Shown here: positions 8,371 through 16,302 of the stretch, piece by piece
Layout of the letters: each line of letters opens with the position of its first letter
How positions within the stretch are numbered: position 1 is the first letter of the stretch
Assembly (NCBI RefSeq): GCF_027214025.1
Contig: NZ_JAPWHB010000003.1
Location: forward strand, 584,678 to 648,677
Source: Parahoeflea alexandrii
GTDB taxonomy: Bacteria > Pseudomonadota > Alphaproteobacteria > Rhizobiales > Rhizobiaceae
DNA length: 64,000 nt
Reading direction: 5' to 3'
Translations under genes and position numbers: made by a program
Notes under the pieces: model-generated
What the model saw: only the letters and a program-made list of their open reading frames with translations
What the model was told of the DNA's origin: nothing
Database searches by the model: none

Positions 8371-9306
8371 ATGACCAAACCCATGTTCGAGACTGTTGCC
8401 CTGATCGGCATTGGCCTTATCGGCTCGTCGCTGGCGCGGGTGATCCGCGCCAAGGGGCTGGCCGGTCATGTTGCGATCGCCACGCGAAGCGAAGTGACAC
8501 TGGAGGCGGCACGCAGGCTCGGGCTGGGAGACAGCTATTTCAATTCGAACGCGGAAGCCGTCGCCGATGCTGACCTGGTGATCGTCTCGGTTCCGGTCGG
8601 TGCTTCGGAGGCGGTGGCCCGGGAAATCGGGCCGCATCTGAAACCCGGCGCAATCGTCACCGACGTGGGCTCGACCAAGGCGTCGGTGGTGCGGCAGATG
8701 CAGCCGCACATGCCCGGCAACGTTCATTTTGTCCCCGGGCACCCGATCGCGGGTACCGAGCAAAGCGGTCCGGAGGCAGGCTTTGCCGAATTGTTCGAGG
8801 GACGATGGTGCATCCTGACGCCGCCGGCGGGCACCGATGCCGAAGCAATCGCAAGGCTGGCGGAATTCTGGGAAGCCTGCGGTTCGACGGTCGAGCAGAT
8901 GGATCCCGATCACCATGACCTGGTGCTGGCGATCGTGTCGCATCTTCCGCATATCATCGCCTACAACATCGTCGGCACCGCCGATGATCTGGAAGCGGTG
9001 ACGAAATCCGAAGTGATCAAGTACTCGGCCTCGGGTTTCCGCGACTTCACCCGCCTGGCCGCGTCCGATCCGGTGATGTGGCGCGATGTCTGCCTGCACA
9101 ACAAGGATGCGATCCTTGAAATGCTGGCGCGGTTTTCCGAGGATCTGTCCTCGCTACAGCGGGCGATCCGGTGGAGCGACGGCGACAAGCTGTTCGAACT
9201 GTTCACCCGGACCCGCGGCATCCGCCGCTCGATCATCGAGGCCGGCCAGGACACCGATGCCCCCAACTTCGGCCGCAACGCGGCGAAGACGGACGCGGCC
9301 GAGTAG
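8371..9306 (+). CDS. tyrC: Prephenate/arogenate dehydrogenase family protein
   Basis: A 311-residue NAD(P)-dependent dehydrogenase of tyrosine synthesis. The Rossmann motif GIGLIGSSLAR begins at residue 13; VTDVGSTKASVV and FVPGHPIAGTEQSGPEAG are the catalytic and substrate blocks of the TyrA/TyrC family, and DHHDLVLAIVSHLPHIIAY is the helical dimer region. No ACT or chorismate-mutase domain is attached, so this is the monofunctional form. It forms a pair with hisC (five-base gap) and converges on the DUF2125 gene. Confidence 0.93.
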   Translation: MTKPMFETVALIGIGLIGSSLARVIRAKGLAGHVAIATRSEVTLEAARRLGLGDSYFNSNAEAVADADLVIVSVPVGASEAVAREIGPHLKPGAIVTDVGSTKASVVRQMQPHMPGNVHFVPGHPIAGTEQSGPEAGFAELFEGRWCILTPPAGTDAEAIARLAEFWEACGSTVEQMDPDHHDLVLAIVSHLPHIIAYNIVGTADDLEAVTKSEVIKYSASGFRDFTRLAASDPVMWRDVCLHNKDAILEMLARFSEDLSSLQRAIRWSDGDKLFELFTRTRGIRRSIIEAGQDTDAPNFGRNAAKTDAAE

Positions 9307-9309
9307 GCC

Positions 9310-10308
9310 TCAGAAAGCGGGCAATTCACCGAGCGGGATGATCCCGAGCGTGACCTGGCTGTTGCTGATGGTCAGGGGCAGGGTCGTGGCGTCGTCGCCC
9401 GGCCTTGTGTCCAGCGCCGCAATCATCGGACCAAAGCGCCGGATCAGATCGGCGCTGTCGGGATTGAAGCCTGCGACGAGATCGGACAACCGCTGCACGT
9501 TGCCGATGGTCAGTTCGAGATTGCCGGAGATGCGTCCGTCAGCCCCGACTTGAACCGGGCCAGCCAGCTCAAGCGAGGATGTTGCGTCGAACTCGATCTC
9601 CACACGGTGTAGCACTGCAGCAAAGGGGCCATGCAGCGGCGTGAAGGGAACCCGCAACATGTCGGACTTTCCTGACAGGGTCGCTTCAAAGGCAAAGGCC
9701 TTTGCGTTCAGTCCGGCAAAAAGCGTGTTGCGCAGGTTTTCGCTGTAGGCAGCCACATCGAGATCGGCGCCGTTTCGCCGGGCGTGTGCCGTGATCCGGT
9801 CCGCCTGCAGGGCGAGCCGCTGGGTCAATCCGGTACCATCGATATCGAAACTGGTGTTGCGTGCATCGATCGATCCGCGATCGAGCCCGTCGGAAACCGC
9901 CTGAATACTGGCCTGCAGCAGCTGCCAGTCGGCGCGCAGGATCAGGCCGGAGGCATCCAGAACCAGGGGGCCGTCAACCTCGGCGACGGCATGTTGCGGG
10001 CGGTAGACTTGCGCGGCCGAGCGGAATGCCCCGGCGGTGGTGGTGATGCCTTCGGCGGCGTTGGCGTAGGATAGCGCCTCGCAAAACAGGCCAACGCGGA
10101 AAGGGTATCCGCGGACATCCGCATTGGTGCATTCGGCTGTGGCGCCCGGGCCGACGATCTGCGCCAGGGTCGAGGGAAGGTGCTCCTCGATTTTCGCGGC
10201 GAAGAAGTACCAGCCGCCAGTCCAGAGCAGCCCTGCGGCGACAATCGCCCCGACAAGCCAGGCGAATTTGCGCGATACCGGAGACGAGACATTGGCGGAT
10301 GATGGCAT
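9310..10308 (-). CDS. DUF2125 domain-containing protein
   Basis: A 332-residue protein with one N-terminal membrane anchor (about residues 14-36, KFAWLVGAIVAAGLLWTGGW) and a large periplasmic part built of beta-strand repeats such as ALQADRITAHARRNGADLDV. It matches the DUF2125 family, widespread in alphaproteobacteria with unknown function; the repeated strand pattern is reminiscent of AsmA/TamB-like envelope lipid-transfer proteins, which is only an inference. ATG 10308 is preceded by GGAGAA. It ends four bases from the tyrC stop. Confidence 0.85.
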   Translation of the reverse strand: MPSSANVSSPVSRKFAWLVGAIVAAGLLWTGGWYFFAAKIEEHLPSTLAQIVGPGATAECTNADVRGYPFRVGLFCEALSYANAAEGITTTAGAFRSAAQVYRPQHAVAEVDGPLVLDASGLILRADWQLLQASIQAVSDGLDRGSIDARNTSFDIDGTGLTQRLALQADRITAHARRNGADLDVAAYSENLRNTLFAGLNAKAFAFEATLSGKSDMLRVPFTPLHGPFAAVLHRVEIEFDATSSLELAGPVQVGADGRISGNLELTIGNVQRLSDLVAGFNPDSADLIRRFGPMIAALDTRPGDDATTLPLTISNSQVTLGIIPLGELPAF

Positions 10309-10405
10309 TGCGTTCTCCGTGCGTGGCCTGCAATAAGGGCCGACATGGCGGTTAAGCTTGAAACAGATGTTATTACGGCTTCCGGCCGGCAACATGGGCT
10401 GCGAT

Positions 10406-10945
10406 ATGGACGATTTTTGGGTGTTTGGCTATGGATCGCTGATGTGGCGGCCAGGTTTCGATCATGAAGAAACGCGCCAGGCGCAGCTGTTCGGTTATCA
10501 CCGGGCGCTTTGCGTGCGTTCCTTCGTGCATCGCGGCACGCCGGAACGGCCGGGACTGGTGCTGGGGCTGGATCGCGGCGGATCCTGTCACGGGGTGGCG
10601 TTCAAGGTTCGGGCGGATTACCGCGACGCGGTCACCGGCTACCTGCGCGAACGCGAACTGGTGACCAATGTCTATCTCGAGACTACCCGCAGGGTGCGGC
10701 TGGATGACGGGCGGGATGTCCGGGCGCTGACCTATGTCGTTGACCGTGGACACAGGCAATATGCGGGCGCGCTGTCTGTGGACGAAGCGTTTTCACAGGT
10801 CTCGGGCGCTGTCGGGCAGTCGGGCCCCAACGAGGACTACGTGATCAATACCGTCGAGCATCTGCGGACACTGCGCATTCGCGACCATCATCTCGAGGCG
10901 GTCGCACATGCCCTCGACTTCCCGGGGCGCCTCGCCGGTCACTAA
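10406..10945 (+). CDS. ChaC-like gamma-glutamylcyclotransferase
   Basis: A 179-residue protein that opens with VFGYGSLMWRPGF, the nucleotide-like GYGSL loop of the ChaC/GGCT family, and contains ALTYVVDRGHRQYAG and ALSVDEAFSQVSGAVGQSGPNEDYV, where glutamate residues of the family active site lie. ChaC enzymes cleave glutathione to 5-oxoproline and Cys-Gly. Upstream in-frame starts at 10358 and 10394 exist and none has a strong RBS; 10406 fits the family's usual start. Divergent from DUF2125; its stop overlaps the end of the acyltransferase gene by four bases. Confidence 0.87.
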   Translation: MDDFWVFGYGSLMWRPGFDHEETRQAQLFGYHRALCVRSFVHRGTPERPGLVLGLDRGGSCHGVAFKVRADYRDAVTGYLRERELVTNVYLETTRRVRLDDGRDVRALTYVVDRGHRQYAGALSVDEAFSQVSGAVGQSGPNEDYVINTVEHLRTLRIRDHHLEAVAHALDFPGRLAGH

Positions 10946-11742
10946 AGCCGCGGATCCGAGGGCAATGCCCCGAGTTCCTTGAGCCTGCGCCGGGCATCCT
11001 CGCGCAATGGAACCTGCGGGTTGGCTTTCACCGTCTCGACAAGCAGCTTGTCGCTGGCGGTTTCCATGACCTCGACCAGCTCGTCCATGAAGGCGTCGGG
11101 ATCCATGCCCGGAGCAATCGGCGGCAGGATCTGCACCTTGAAATGACCGGGAAAGCGGAGAAACTTGCGCCTTGGCCAGAACAGGCCGGGATGCATGACC
11201 ACGGGGACGACCGGCACGTCGAGGTCACGGTACAGCCGTGCGATACCGTATTTGTAGTCCGGCGGAGCGCCTGCCGGGCGGCGGGTGCCTTCGGGGTAGA
11301 TGATGAGCTGGCGGCCGTTCTTGATCTCCCGCTTGGTGCGCTCGAGCACTTCGGCCATGACCTTGCCGCGGGCGCCGCGATTGACCGGAATCATCTTCAT
11401 CTTGGAAACATACTGGCCGAACAGCGGAATCCACATCAACTCGCGCTTGAGGATGTAGAATGGATCGTCAAGCCACGGCAGCAACGCATAGGCATCCCAG
11501 AAAGACTGATGCTTGGGGGCAAAGATGTAGCCGCCTTCCGGGATGTTCTCGAGGCCTTCGATCTCGAATGTTGTGCCGACAATCTTTGCCTGAAGCCAGT
11601 GATTGGCCCTGACCCAGTTCTTGGGCACGCTCCATGCGGCCTTCCTTTCGGCAAGAAAGTAGTAGGGCGAGAACACGATCATGCGACCGATCAGGTTCAG
11701 GTAGAACGCGAGATTGAAGAGTATCGACCGAAGGGCAATCAT
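10942..11742 (-). CDS. plsC: 1-acyl-sn-glycerol-3-phosphate acyltransferase
   Basis: A 266-residue membrane-associated enzyme that acylates lysophosphatidic acid to phosphatidic acid in phospholipid synthesis. One N-terminal membrane segment (about 5-30) is followed by the catalytic motif H-x4-D (H78 to D83, HQSFWD), the glycerol-phosphate-binding MIPVNRGARG and PEGTR at about 150-154, then VPVVPVVMHPGLFWPRR. Rhizobial genomes carry several PlsC paralogues, some of which act on ornithine lipids, so the exact substrate is not settled. Confidence 0.9.
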   Translation of the reverse strand: MIALRSILFNLAFYLNLIGRMIVFSPYYFLAERKAAWSVPKNWVRANHWLQAKIVGTTFEIEGLENIPEGGYIFAPKHQSFWDAYALLPWLDDPFYILKRELMWIPLFGQYVSKMKMIPVNRGARGKVMAEVLERTKREIKNGRQLIIYPEGTRRPAGAPPDYKYGIARLYRDLDVPVVPVVMHPGLFWPRRKFLRFPGHFKVQILPPIAPGMDPDAFMDELVEVMETASDKLLVETVKANPQVPLREDARRRLKELGALPSDPRL

Positions 11743-11846
11743 CGAGGCATCCGGATTAGCATCTGGCTCCGCCAGCCAACCGGGCAGAACCTTTCGTCCG
11801 GGTTACACTATCGGGGATCAGCCGAAAACCTGTGGCGGGTGAAAAA

Positions 11847-12578
11847 TCACTGCAGTTGAGCCGACACCGGAGCCTTGCCGCCTGCATCCGCCCGCAAGCC
11901 ACTTGCAGGCTTGGCGCCGCTCCAGTAGCGCAGCCGGGCCAGCGAATACTTGGTGTATTCGACGAAAAGCGTGCGCAGCGCGATCGGGTCTTCCAGCCAG
12001 GTCTCGGTCTTGAGGTCGGTATGCGTCACCGGATAGGCCAGGAAGGTCACGTCAGGGCTGGCCTGGGACAGTTCGAGCAGGCTGCGCGGCATGTGATAAT
12101 TGTTGGTGACCACCAGGATGCGGCTGTAGCCGCGCTGGCGGATCCAGCCTGCTGTCTCATTGGCGTTGCCGATGGTGTCGAGGGCTTCGTAGCCAATATC
12201 GACACAGCAGGCAAAGGTCGCCATTTTCGTGCCGGTGGCTCGCCGCAGTGCCGCGCCGCTTGTGGACGGGTTGACGCCGGAAATCAGCAGACGGTTGCCG
12301 ACGCCCTTTTCAAGCAGCGCCAGGGCCTGGTCAATGCGCTGATACCCGCCCGTCAGCGCGACGATCGCATCGACTTGACCGGGCGTTTCCGTGGCTTTCA
12401 ATTCCGCGATGGTGTCGGTGAACCGGAAGAAGCCCATTGCAATCAATGCTATGCCAATGATGATCGCAACCGTCAGGATGCGCAGGCCATGATGGCCCAC
12501 GCGCCGGATGCGCCGGAGCGCGCCGGTCTTGGCGGTACCGGACGTCGCCGGTTCAGATTGTGCGGTTTCCAAGCTCAT
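11847..12578 (-). CDS. YdcF/SanA (DUF218) family protein
   Basis: A 243-residue protein with one membrane segment near residues 36-56 and a DUF218 domain: VDAIVALTGGYQRIDQALALL, GNRLLISGV, NANETAGWIRQRGYSRILVVTNNYHMPRS are the conserved blocks of this fold. Members such as SanA and ElyC affect envelope integrity and peptidoglycan or lipid-carrier metabolism; the chemistry is unresolved. ATG 12578 was chosen as the family-like start. The gene follows ftsX in the same direction after a 62-base gap, so it may share the ftsEX transcript. Confidence 0.88.
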   Translation of the reverse strand: MSLETAQSEPATSGTAKTGALRRIRRVGHHGLRILTVAIIIGIALIAMGFFRFTDTIAELKATETPGQVDAIVALTGGYQRIDQALALLEKGVGNRLLISGVNPSTSGAALRRATGTKMATFACCVDIGYEALDTIGNANETAGWIRQRGYSRILVVTNNYHMPRSLLELSQASPDVTFLAYPVTHTDLKTETWLEDPIALRTLFVEYTKYSLARLRYWSGAKPASGLRADAGGKAPVSAQLQ

Positions 12579-12640
12579 GAACCATGAATACCTTGAGATT
12601 CCGGCAAGGACCAGTCGGATTTGCGGCAAAAGCCGGGCAG

Positions 12641-13630
12641 TTAACCTATTTCCGCAAGTGACGGATCGGCCCGCTGGCGGTCGATTTCACGGATCGTGCG
12701 GGTGACAGTCAAGCGGGTGGTCACCGCCGTCATTGCAGATATCAGCACGACGATGCCGACGATGCCGAAGTAGCCGGCGCCGCTCAAGGTGAAGCGGCCG
12801 AACAGGGCGGTGACCTGGTCATTGAGCGCCGTTGCCATGGAGTTGGATTGCCATGCGCCAAGCAGAAGGAACCCGAGAGCGGCAATGCAGCCGCCAAAGG
12901 CTGCGCCCTTGAGGCCGATCAGCAGAAAGCGCTTCTGGAACTCGGCCGCGATGAACCTCGTTTCGGCGCCGACGAAGTGCAGCACTTCGACGATATGGCG
13001 GTTGCCGGCCATTGCGCCGCGGGTGGCGAAGATGACGGTCAACATGGTTGTGGCGAACATCAGCGTCAGGATGCCGACCCCGATCAGAACGGTGATGCGC
13101 GCCATCGAGATCAGCCGGTTGGCCCAGGCGCGATGATCATCCAGTGTTGCCGTGGGCACGCTTTCGGCAAGGTTTGCCCGGATGGCGTCGAAATCAGGCG
13201 GCGCCGCCTCGTCGATGGTGACGATGACCAGCCGGGGTACCGGCAGCTCGTCCATGTCGAAACCCTCACCAAGCCAAGGCTCCAGCAGTCTTGCGGTTGA
13301 GGCGCGATCGACGATCTCGGCGGTCAGTGTGCCAGGGAAGGCCAGGGCGATGGTCTTGACCTCGGTGAGCGCGGCTTCCATGTCGACGCCATCATCGGGT
13401 TTGACCTGGATGGTGATCTCGCGGGAGACGTCGCCCTGCCAGGCCTCGGCCTTCTCCTGCACCATCGTCACGGCGCCAAGGGTCATGGAGCAGAGAAATG
13501 ACATGATGGCGATGACCACCATCAGGGCATGGCCGGAGACGTTGACCGGCGGCACGATCGGCGCCATCGGCCTGAGCGTGACCAGGCGTTCTCGCTTCTG
13601 ATTGTCGCTGGGATCGGCGCGCTCAGTCAT
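12641..13630 (-). CDS. ftsX: Cell-division ABC transporter permease FtsX
   Basis: A 329-residue membrane protein: about 35 cytosolic residues, membrane segment at about 35-55, a periplasmic domain of some 120 residues (REITIQVKPDDGVDMEAAL onwards), then three further membrane segments with the FtsX signature EVLHFVGAETRFIAAEFQKRF between the second and third. FtsEX links the divisome to periplasmic peptidoglycan hydrolases. The start overlaps the ftsE stop by eight bases, which is the usual coupling. The N-terminal extension is typical of rhizobial FtsX. Confidence 0.93.
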   Translation of the reverse strand: MTERADPSDNQKRERLVTLRPMAPIVPPVNVSGHALMVVIAIMSFLCSMTLGAVTMVQEKAEAWQGDVSREITIQVKPDDGVDMEAALTEVKTIALAFPGTLTAEIVDRASTARLLEPWLGEGFDMDELPVPRLVIVTIDEAAPPDFDAIRANLAESVPTATLDDHRAWANRLISMARITVLIGVGILTLMFATTMLTVIFATRGAMAGNRHIVEVLHFVGAETRFIAAEFQKRFLLIGLKGAAFGGCIAALGFLLLGAWQSNSMATALNDQVTALFGRFTLSGAGYFGIVGIVVLISAMTAVTTRLTVTRTIREIDRQRADPSLAEIG

Positions 13631-14282
13631 AGATGTCGAGCCGTCCTTCCGACAGGATCATCCGGCGCGCATCGACACGGTCCATCAGGGTGAGGTCGTG
13701 GGTGGCGATGACAACGGCGGTGCCGAGCCGGTTGAGTTCGGTGAACAGGTTGAGCAGGCGCTGCGCCATCGGCGGATCGACATTGCCGGTGGGCTCGTCG
13801 GCGAGCAGAACCTCGGGCTGGTCGATCAGGGCGCGGGCGATGGCGACGCGTTGCTTTTCCCCGCCCGAAAGCACCGGCGGCAGCACGTTGATGCGTTCGC
13901 CCAGGCCGACCCATTTCAACAATTCGATCACATCGGACCGGTAGCTCGCCTCTTCCTTGCCGCGCACCCGCAAGGGCAGGGCGACGTTCTCATAGGTGGT
14001 CATGTGATCGAGCAGCCGGAAATCTTGGAAGACGATGCCGATCCGGCGCCTGAGCAGCGGCAGATCCTCACCCGGGATCATCGAAATATCGCGATCGAAC
14101 ATGCGGATCAGCCCGCGCGTGGGCTTAAGTGACATGAACAGAAGCCTCATCAGCGTGGTCTTGCCCGCACCCGACGGCCCGGTCAGGAACTGGAAGGATC
14201 TCTTGGGGATGTCGAAGGTCAGGTCACGCAGGACCTCGGGCCCCATGCCGTAACGCAAACCGACATTTTCGAAATGGATCAA
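13623..14282 (-). CDS. ftsE: Cell-division ATP-binding protein FtsE
   Basis: A 219-residue ABC ATPase. Walker A GPSGAGKT is at residues 35-42, the signature LSGGEKQRVAIARAL and Walker B VLLADEPTGNVDP follow, then the H-loop VIATHD. It powers FtsX at the division site. The gene is the first of the ftsE-ftsX pair; its upstream gap, shared with a divergent small gene, carries a perfect CtrA-type binding sequence (see the regulatory entry), which suggests cell-cycle timing. Confidence 0.96.
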   Translation of the reverse strand: MIHFENVGLRYGMGPEVLRDLTFDIPKRSFQFLTGPSGAGKTTLMRLLFMSLKPTRGLIRMFDRDISMIPGEDLPLLRRRIGIVFQDFRLLDHMTTYENVALPLRVRGKEEASYRSDVIELLKWVGLGERINVLPPVLSGGEKQRVAIARALIDQPEVLLADEPTGNVDPPMAQRLLNLFTELNRLGTAVVIATHDLTLMDRVDARRMILSEGRLDIYD

Positions 14283-14345
14283 CGGTCACTTCCTGTCCCG
14301 GTGGTCTTTGGGCGCAACGGCTGGCCGCAGAGTCGCCGGGCATGG

Positions 14346-14361
14346 TTAATGCAGAGTTAAC
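14346..14361. promoter_or_regulatory. CtrA-type binding box between ftsE and a divergent gene
   Basis: TTAA, seven bases, then TTAAC: an exact match to the consensus bound by the cell-cycle regulator CtrA in Caulobacter and rhizobia. It lies 64 bases upstream of the ftsE start, a distance at which it could overlap the ftsE promoter, and 120 bases upstream of the divergent gene. The match is seen directly; that CtrA acts here is an inference. Confidence 0.6.
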
Positions 14362-14482
14362 ACACCTGCTCAGACGGGTGGTATACGCGGCTTGTTCGCC
14401 AAGCGTTAATCATTTCCATTTACGGTTCGGTAAGGGATGTTTCAATGCCTTCTGCAGGGCAGGGGTGGAAAAGGGGTGCCTC

Positions 14483-15097
14483 ATGGGCGTTTCGAGCCGT
14501 GCGACACATGCGATCGAGCCGGGAGCAGGCGATCTTCTGATGCCGGACCGGAACCGGAGGCTGGATGGTGCGCCGAGACGTGACGTCGAGGACGCCTGCT
14601 TCGAGCCGGTTTCCGCTCCGCGCGATGTGTTTTCGAACAAACCGCGCGGCGGTGCCGCAGGCGGAGTGTTCAAATCCCGGATCACGCAGCCCGAGGCCGA
14701 TGGCCCAATCCCGCGCGATTTCGCCAGCGGACCCACGGCGCGCAGCGAGCGGCTGGGAGTGTTCGCAGCCAGCCGAACCGCAGTTGCCTCAGGTGGATTG
14801 ATGTCGCCCAGGGTGGCGCTGGCGGTGTGCGCGATAGCGGCGGCGGCAGCCTTCTGGATGGTCGGCGGTCACGCGCTGGTCCGGTCGTCCGGGACCGAGC
14901 AGCCGGTCTCGAAAATCAGCCCGCCGGCTGCCTCGATTACCGGGCGGGCCGCCCTGTCCCCCGATCCGGTGGTAACGGCGTCGATTCCGGTCGAGACGGC
15001 AAAGCCTGCGGCAGCCGGGTTCACGGCTCCCATGCCACGCCCCGCCCGGATCGAACGTGCGGGATCAATCCTGATGATCCGCCCGGCAGGCGATTGA
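14483..15097 (+). CDS. Hypothetical single-pass membrane protein
   Basis: Not recognised. A 204-residue protein with a polar, proline- and arginine-rich N-terminal half of about 100 residues, one membrane segment at about residues 107-130 (VALAVCAIAAAAAFWMVGGH) and a low-complexity Ser/Pro/Ala-rich tail of about 75 residues predicted to lie in the periplasm. ATG 14483 is preceded by AAGGGG. It is divergent from ftsE and shares the gap with the CtrA-type box, so a role tied to division is possible but nothing in the sequence proves it. Confidence 0.7.
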   Translation: MGVSSRATHAIEPGAGDLLMPDRNRRLDGAPRRDVEDACFEPVSAPRDVFSNKPRGGAAGGVFKSRITQPEADGPIPRDFASGPTARSERLGVFAASRTAVASGGLMSPRVALAVCAIAAAAAFWMVGGHALVRSSGTEQPVSKISPPAASITGRAALSPDPVVTASIPVETAKPAAAGFTAPMPRPARIERAGSILMIRPAGD

Positions 15098-15266
15098 GCC
15101 GACCCCGTTTCGACCGGGAATCCGGAAACCTGACCTTTCGCAACCGTGGCGGCGCGTGCGGCAGAGCGTTGCATGACACATTGCGGGATCAAATTGCTTT
15201 CAATTGACGGCGAAGACCTCTAGGAGTGGGCGCTAATAACTGACCGAACTGTCCTGGAGAGCGCGA

Positions 15267-15809
15267 ATGCCGGTTGTGCGCGGAAAAATCATCGAGCCCC
15301 TGTTTACACCGGAGATGATTGCGGCGCGCAATCGCGCAATGGCTGCGGAAATCGCCGCCAGCCCGAAGAAGGACCTGCTGGTCATTTCGATCCTCAAGGG
15401 CTCCTTCATCTTTGCCGCCGATCTGATCCGGGCGTTGCACGATGCCGGACTTGAGCCGGAAGTCGAGTTCATCACGCTCTCGAGCTACGGACGGGGCACC
15501 ACCAGCCAGGGCGTCAAGATCATCAAGGACATCGACAGCGATGTGCGCGGACGCGACGTGCTTTTAATCGACGACATCCTCGAATCGGGCCGGACGCTGA
15601 GATTTGCCCGCGACCTGATGTATGAGCGCGGCGCCAACGATGTCGATATCGCGGTGCTGCTCGACAAGCGCTCCCGGCGCGAAGGCAGCCTCGACGCGGA
15701 TTATGTCGGTTTCGAATGTCCGGATTATTTTGTCGTCGGCTACGGCATGGACGTGGCCTATGCCTTCCGCGAACTGCCGTTTGTCGGGGTGGTCAAGGGC
15801 GACGCCTGA
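15267..15809 (+). CDS. hpt: Hypoxanthine phosphoribosyltransferase
   Basis: A 180-residue type I phosphoribosyltransferase of purine salvage, converting hypoxanthine (and often guanine) plus PRPP to the nucleotide. The PRPP loop VLLIDDILESGRT is intact, LLVISILKGSFIFAADLIR forms the first phosphate-binding loop, and DYFVVGYGMDVAYAFRELP is the family C-terminal motif. A TCCTGGAGAG-type RBS precedes the ATG. The CpdR-like receiver gene follows after about 110 bases. Confidence 0.95.
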   Translation: MPVVRGKIIEPLFTPEMIAARNRAMAAEIAASPKKDLLVISILKGSFIFAADLIRALHDAGLEPEVEFITLSSYGRGTTSQGVKIIKDIDSDVRGRDVLLIDDILESGRTLRFARDLMYERGANDVDIAVLLDKRSRREGSLDADYVGFECPDYFVVGYGMDVAYAFRELPFVGVVKGDA

Positions 15810-15892
15810 TCCGACGTCTGCGATCCGCATCCGGCGCCTCGACGTGACGAACGCGCCAGACGTTCACCTTGCGGCAAGTTTTGCGCCGTAGG

Positions 15893-15913
15893 TTCCCCTG
15901 ACCAACAGGGGAA
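15893..15913 (+). promoter_or_regulatory. Hairpin covering the RBS of the receiver gene
   Basis: TTCCCCTG, a five-base loop ACCAA, and CAGGGGAA form a perfect 8-bp stem. The 3' arm contains the only Shine-Dalgarno-like sequence (AGGGGAA) for the ATG at 15919, so the folded leader would hide the ribosome-binding site. This suggests control of translation, for example by temperature or a bound factor; that part is inference. Confidence 0.5.
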
Positions 15914-15918
15914 AAGAC

Positions 15919-16287
15919 ATGGCCAGAATCCTGATCGCAGAAGACGAAGATTCTCTCAGGCGCTTTGTGGCGCGGGCGCTTGTCATGGACGGGCACGAGA
16001 TTGTCGAAGCCGGCGATGGCGCCGAGGCGCTGGATCATGTGATCGAAGGCGGTTTCGATCTGCTTCTGTCCGATATCCGGATGCCGGTGATGGATGGCAT
16101 CGCGCTTGCGACCGCGACGGCCGAACACAGCCCCGGCATGCCGATCCTGTTGATGACCGGCTATGCGGAGCAGCGCGAGCGCGCCGAACCGTTGATGCGG
16201 ATCGTGGTCGACGTCGTGCCGAAGCCGTTCACGCTTCCGGATATCCGCCAGGCGGTCGCGGATGCGCTGACACCGCAGGCCGCCTGA
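15919..16287 (+). CDS. cpdR: CpdR-like single-domain response regulator
   Basis: A 122-residue stand-alone receiver domain with no output domain. Acidic pocket E8/D9, phosphoacceptor D52 in LLSDIRMPVMDG, conserved Thr in LLMTGYAEQRERAE, and Lys102 in PKPFTLPDIRQAV are all present. The MTGYAEQRERA and KPFTL stretches resemble CpdR, the adaptor that, when unphosphorylated, delivers substrates to ClpXP in the CtrA cell-cycle circuit. Its place after hpt also fits. A close relative such as another receiver paralogue cannot be excluded. Its RBS is inside a hairpin. Confidence 0.7.
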   Translation: MARILIAEDEDSLRRFVARALVMDGHEIVEAGDGAEALDHVIEGGFDLLLSDIRMPVMDGIALATATAEHSPGMPILLMTGYAEQRERAEPLMRIVVDVVPKPFTLPDIRQAVADALTPQAA

Positions 16288-16302
16288 GTTTCACACCAAG
16301 CC

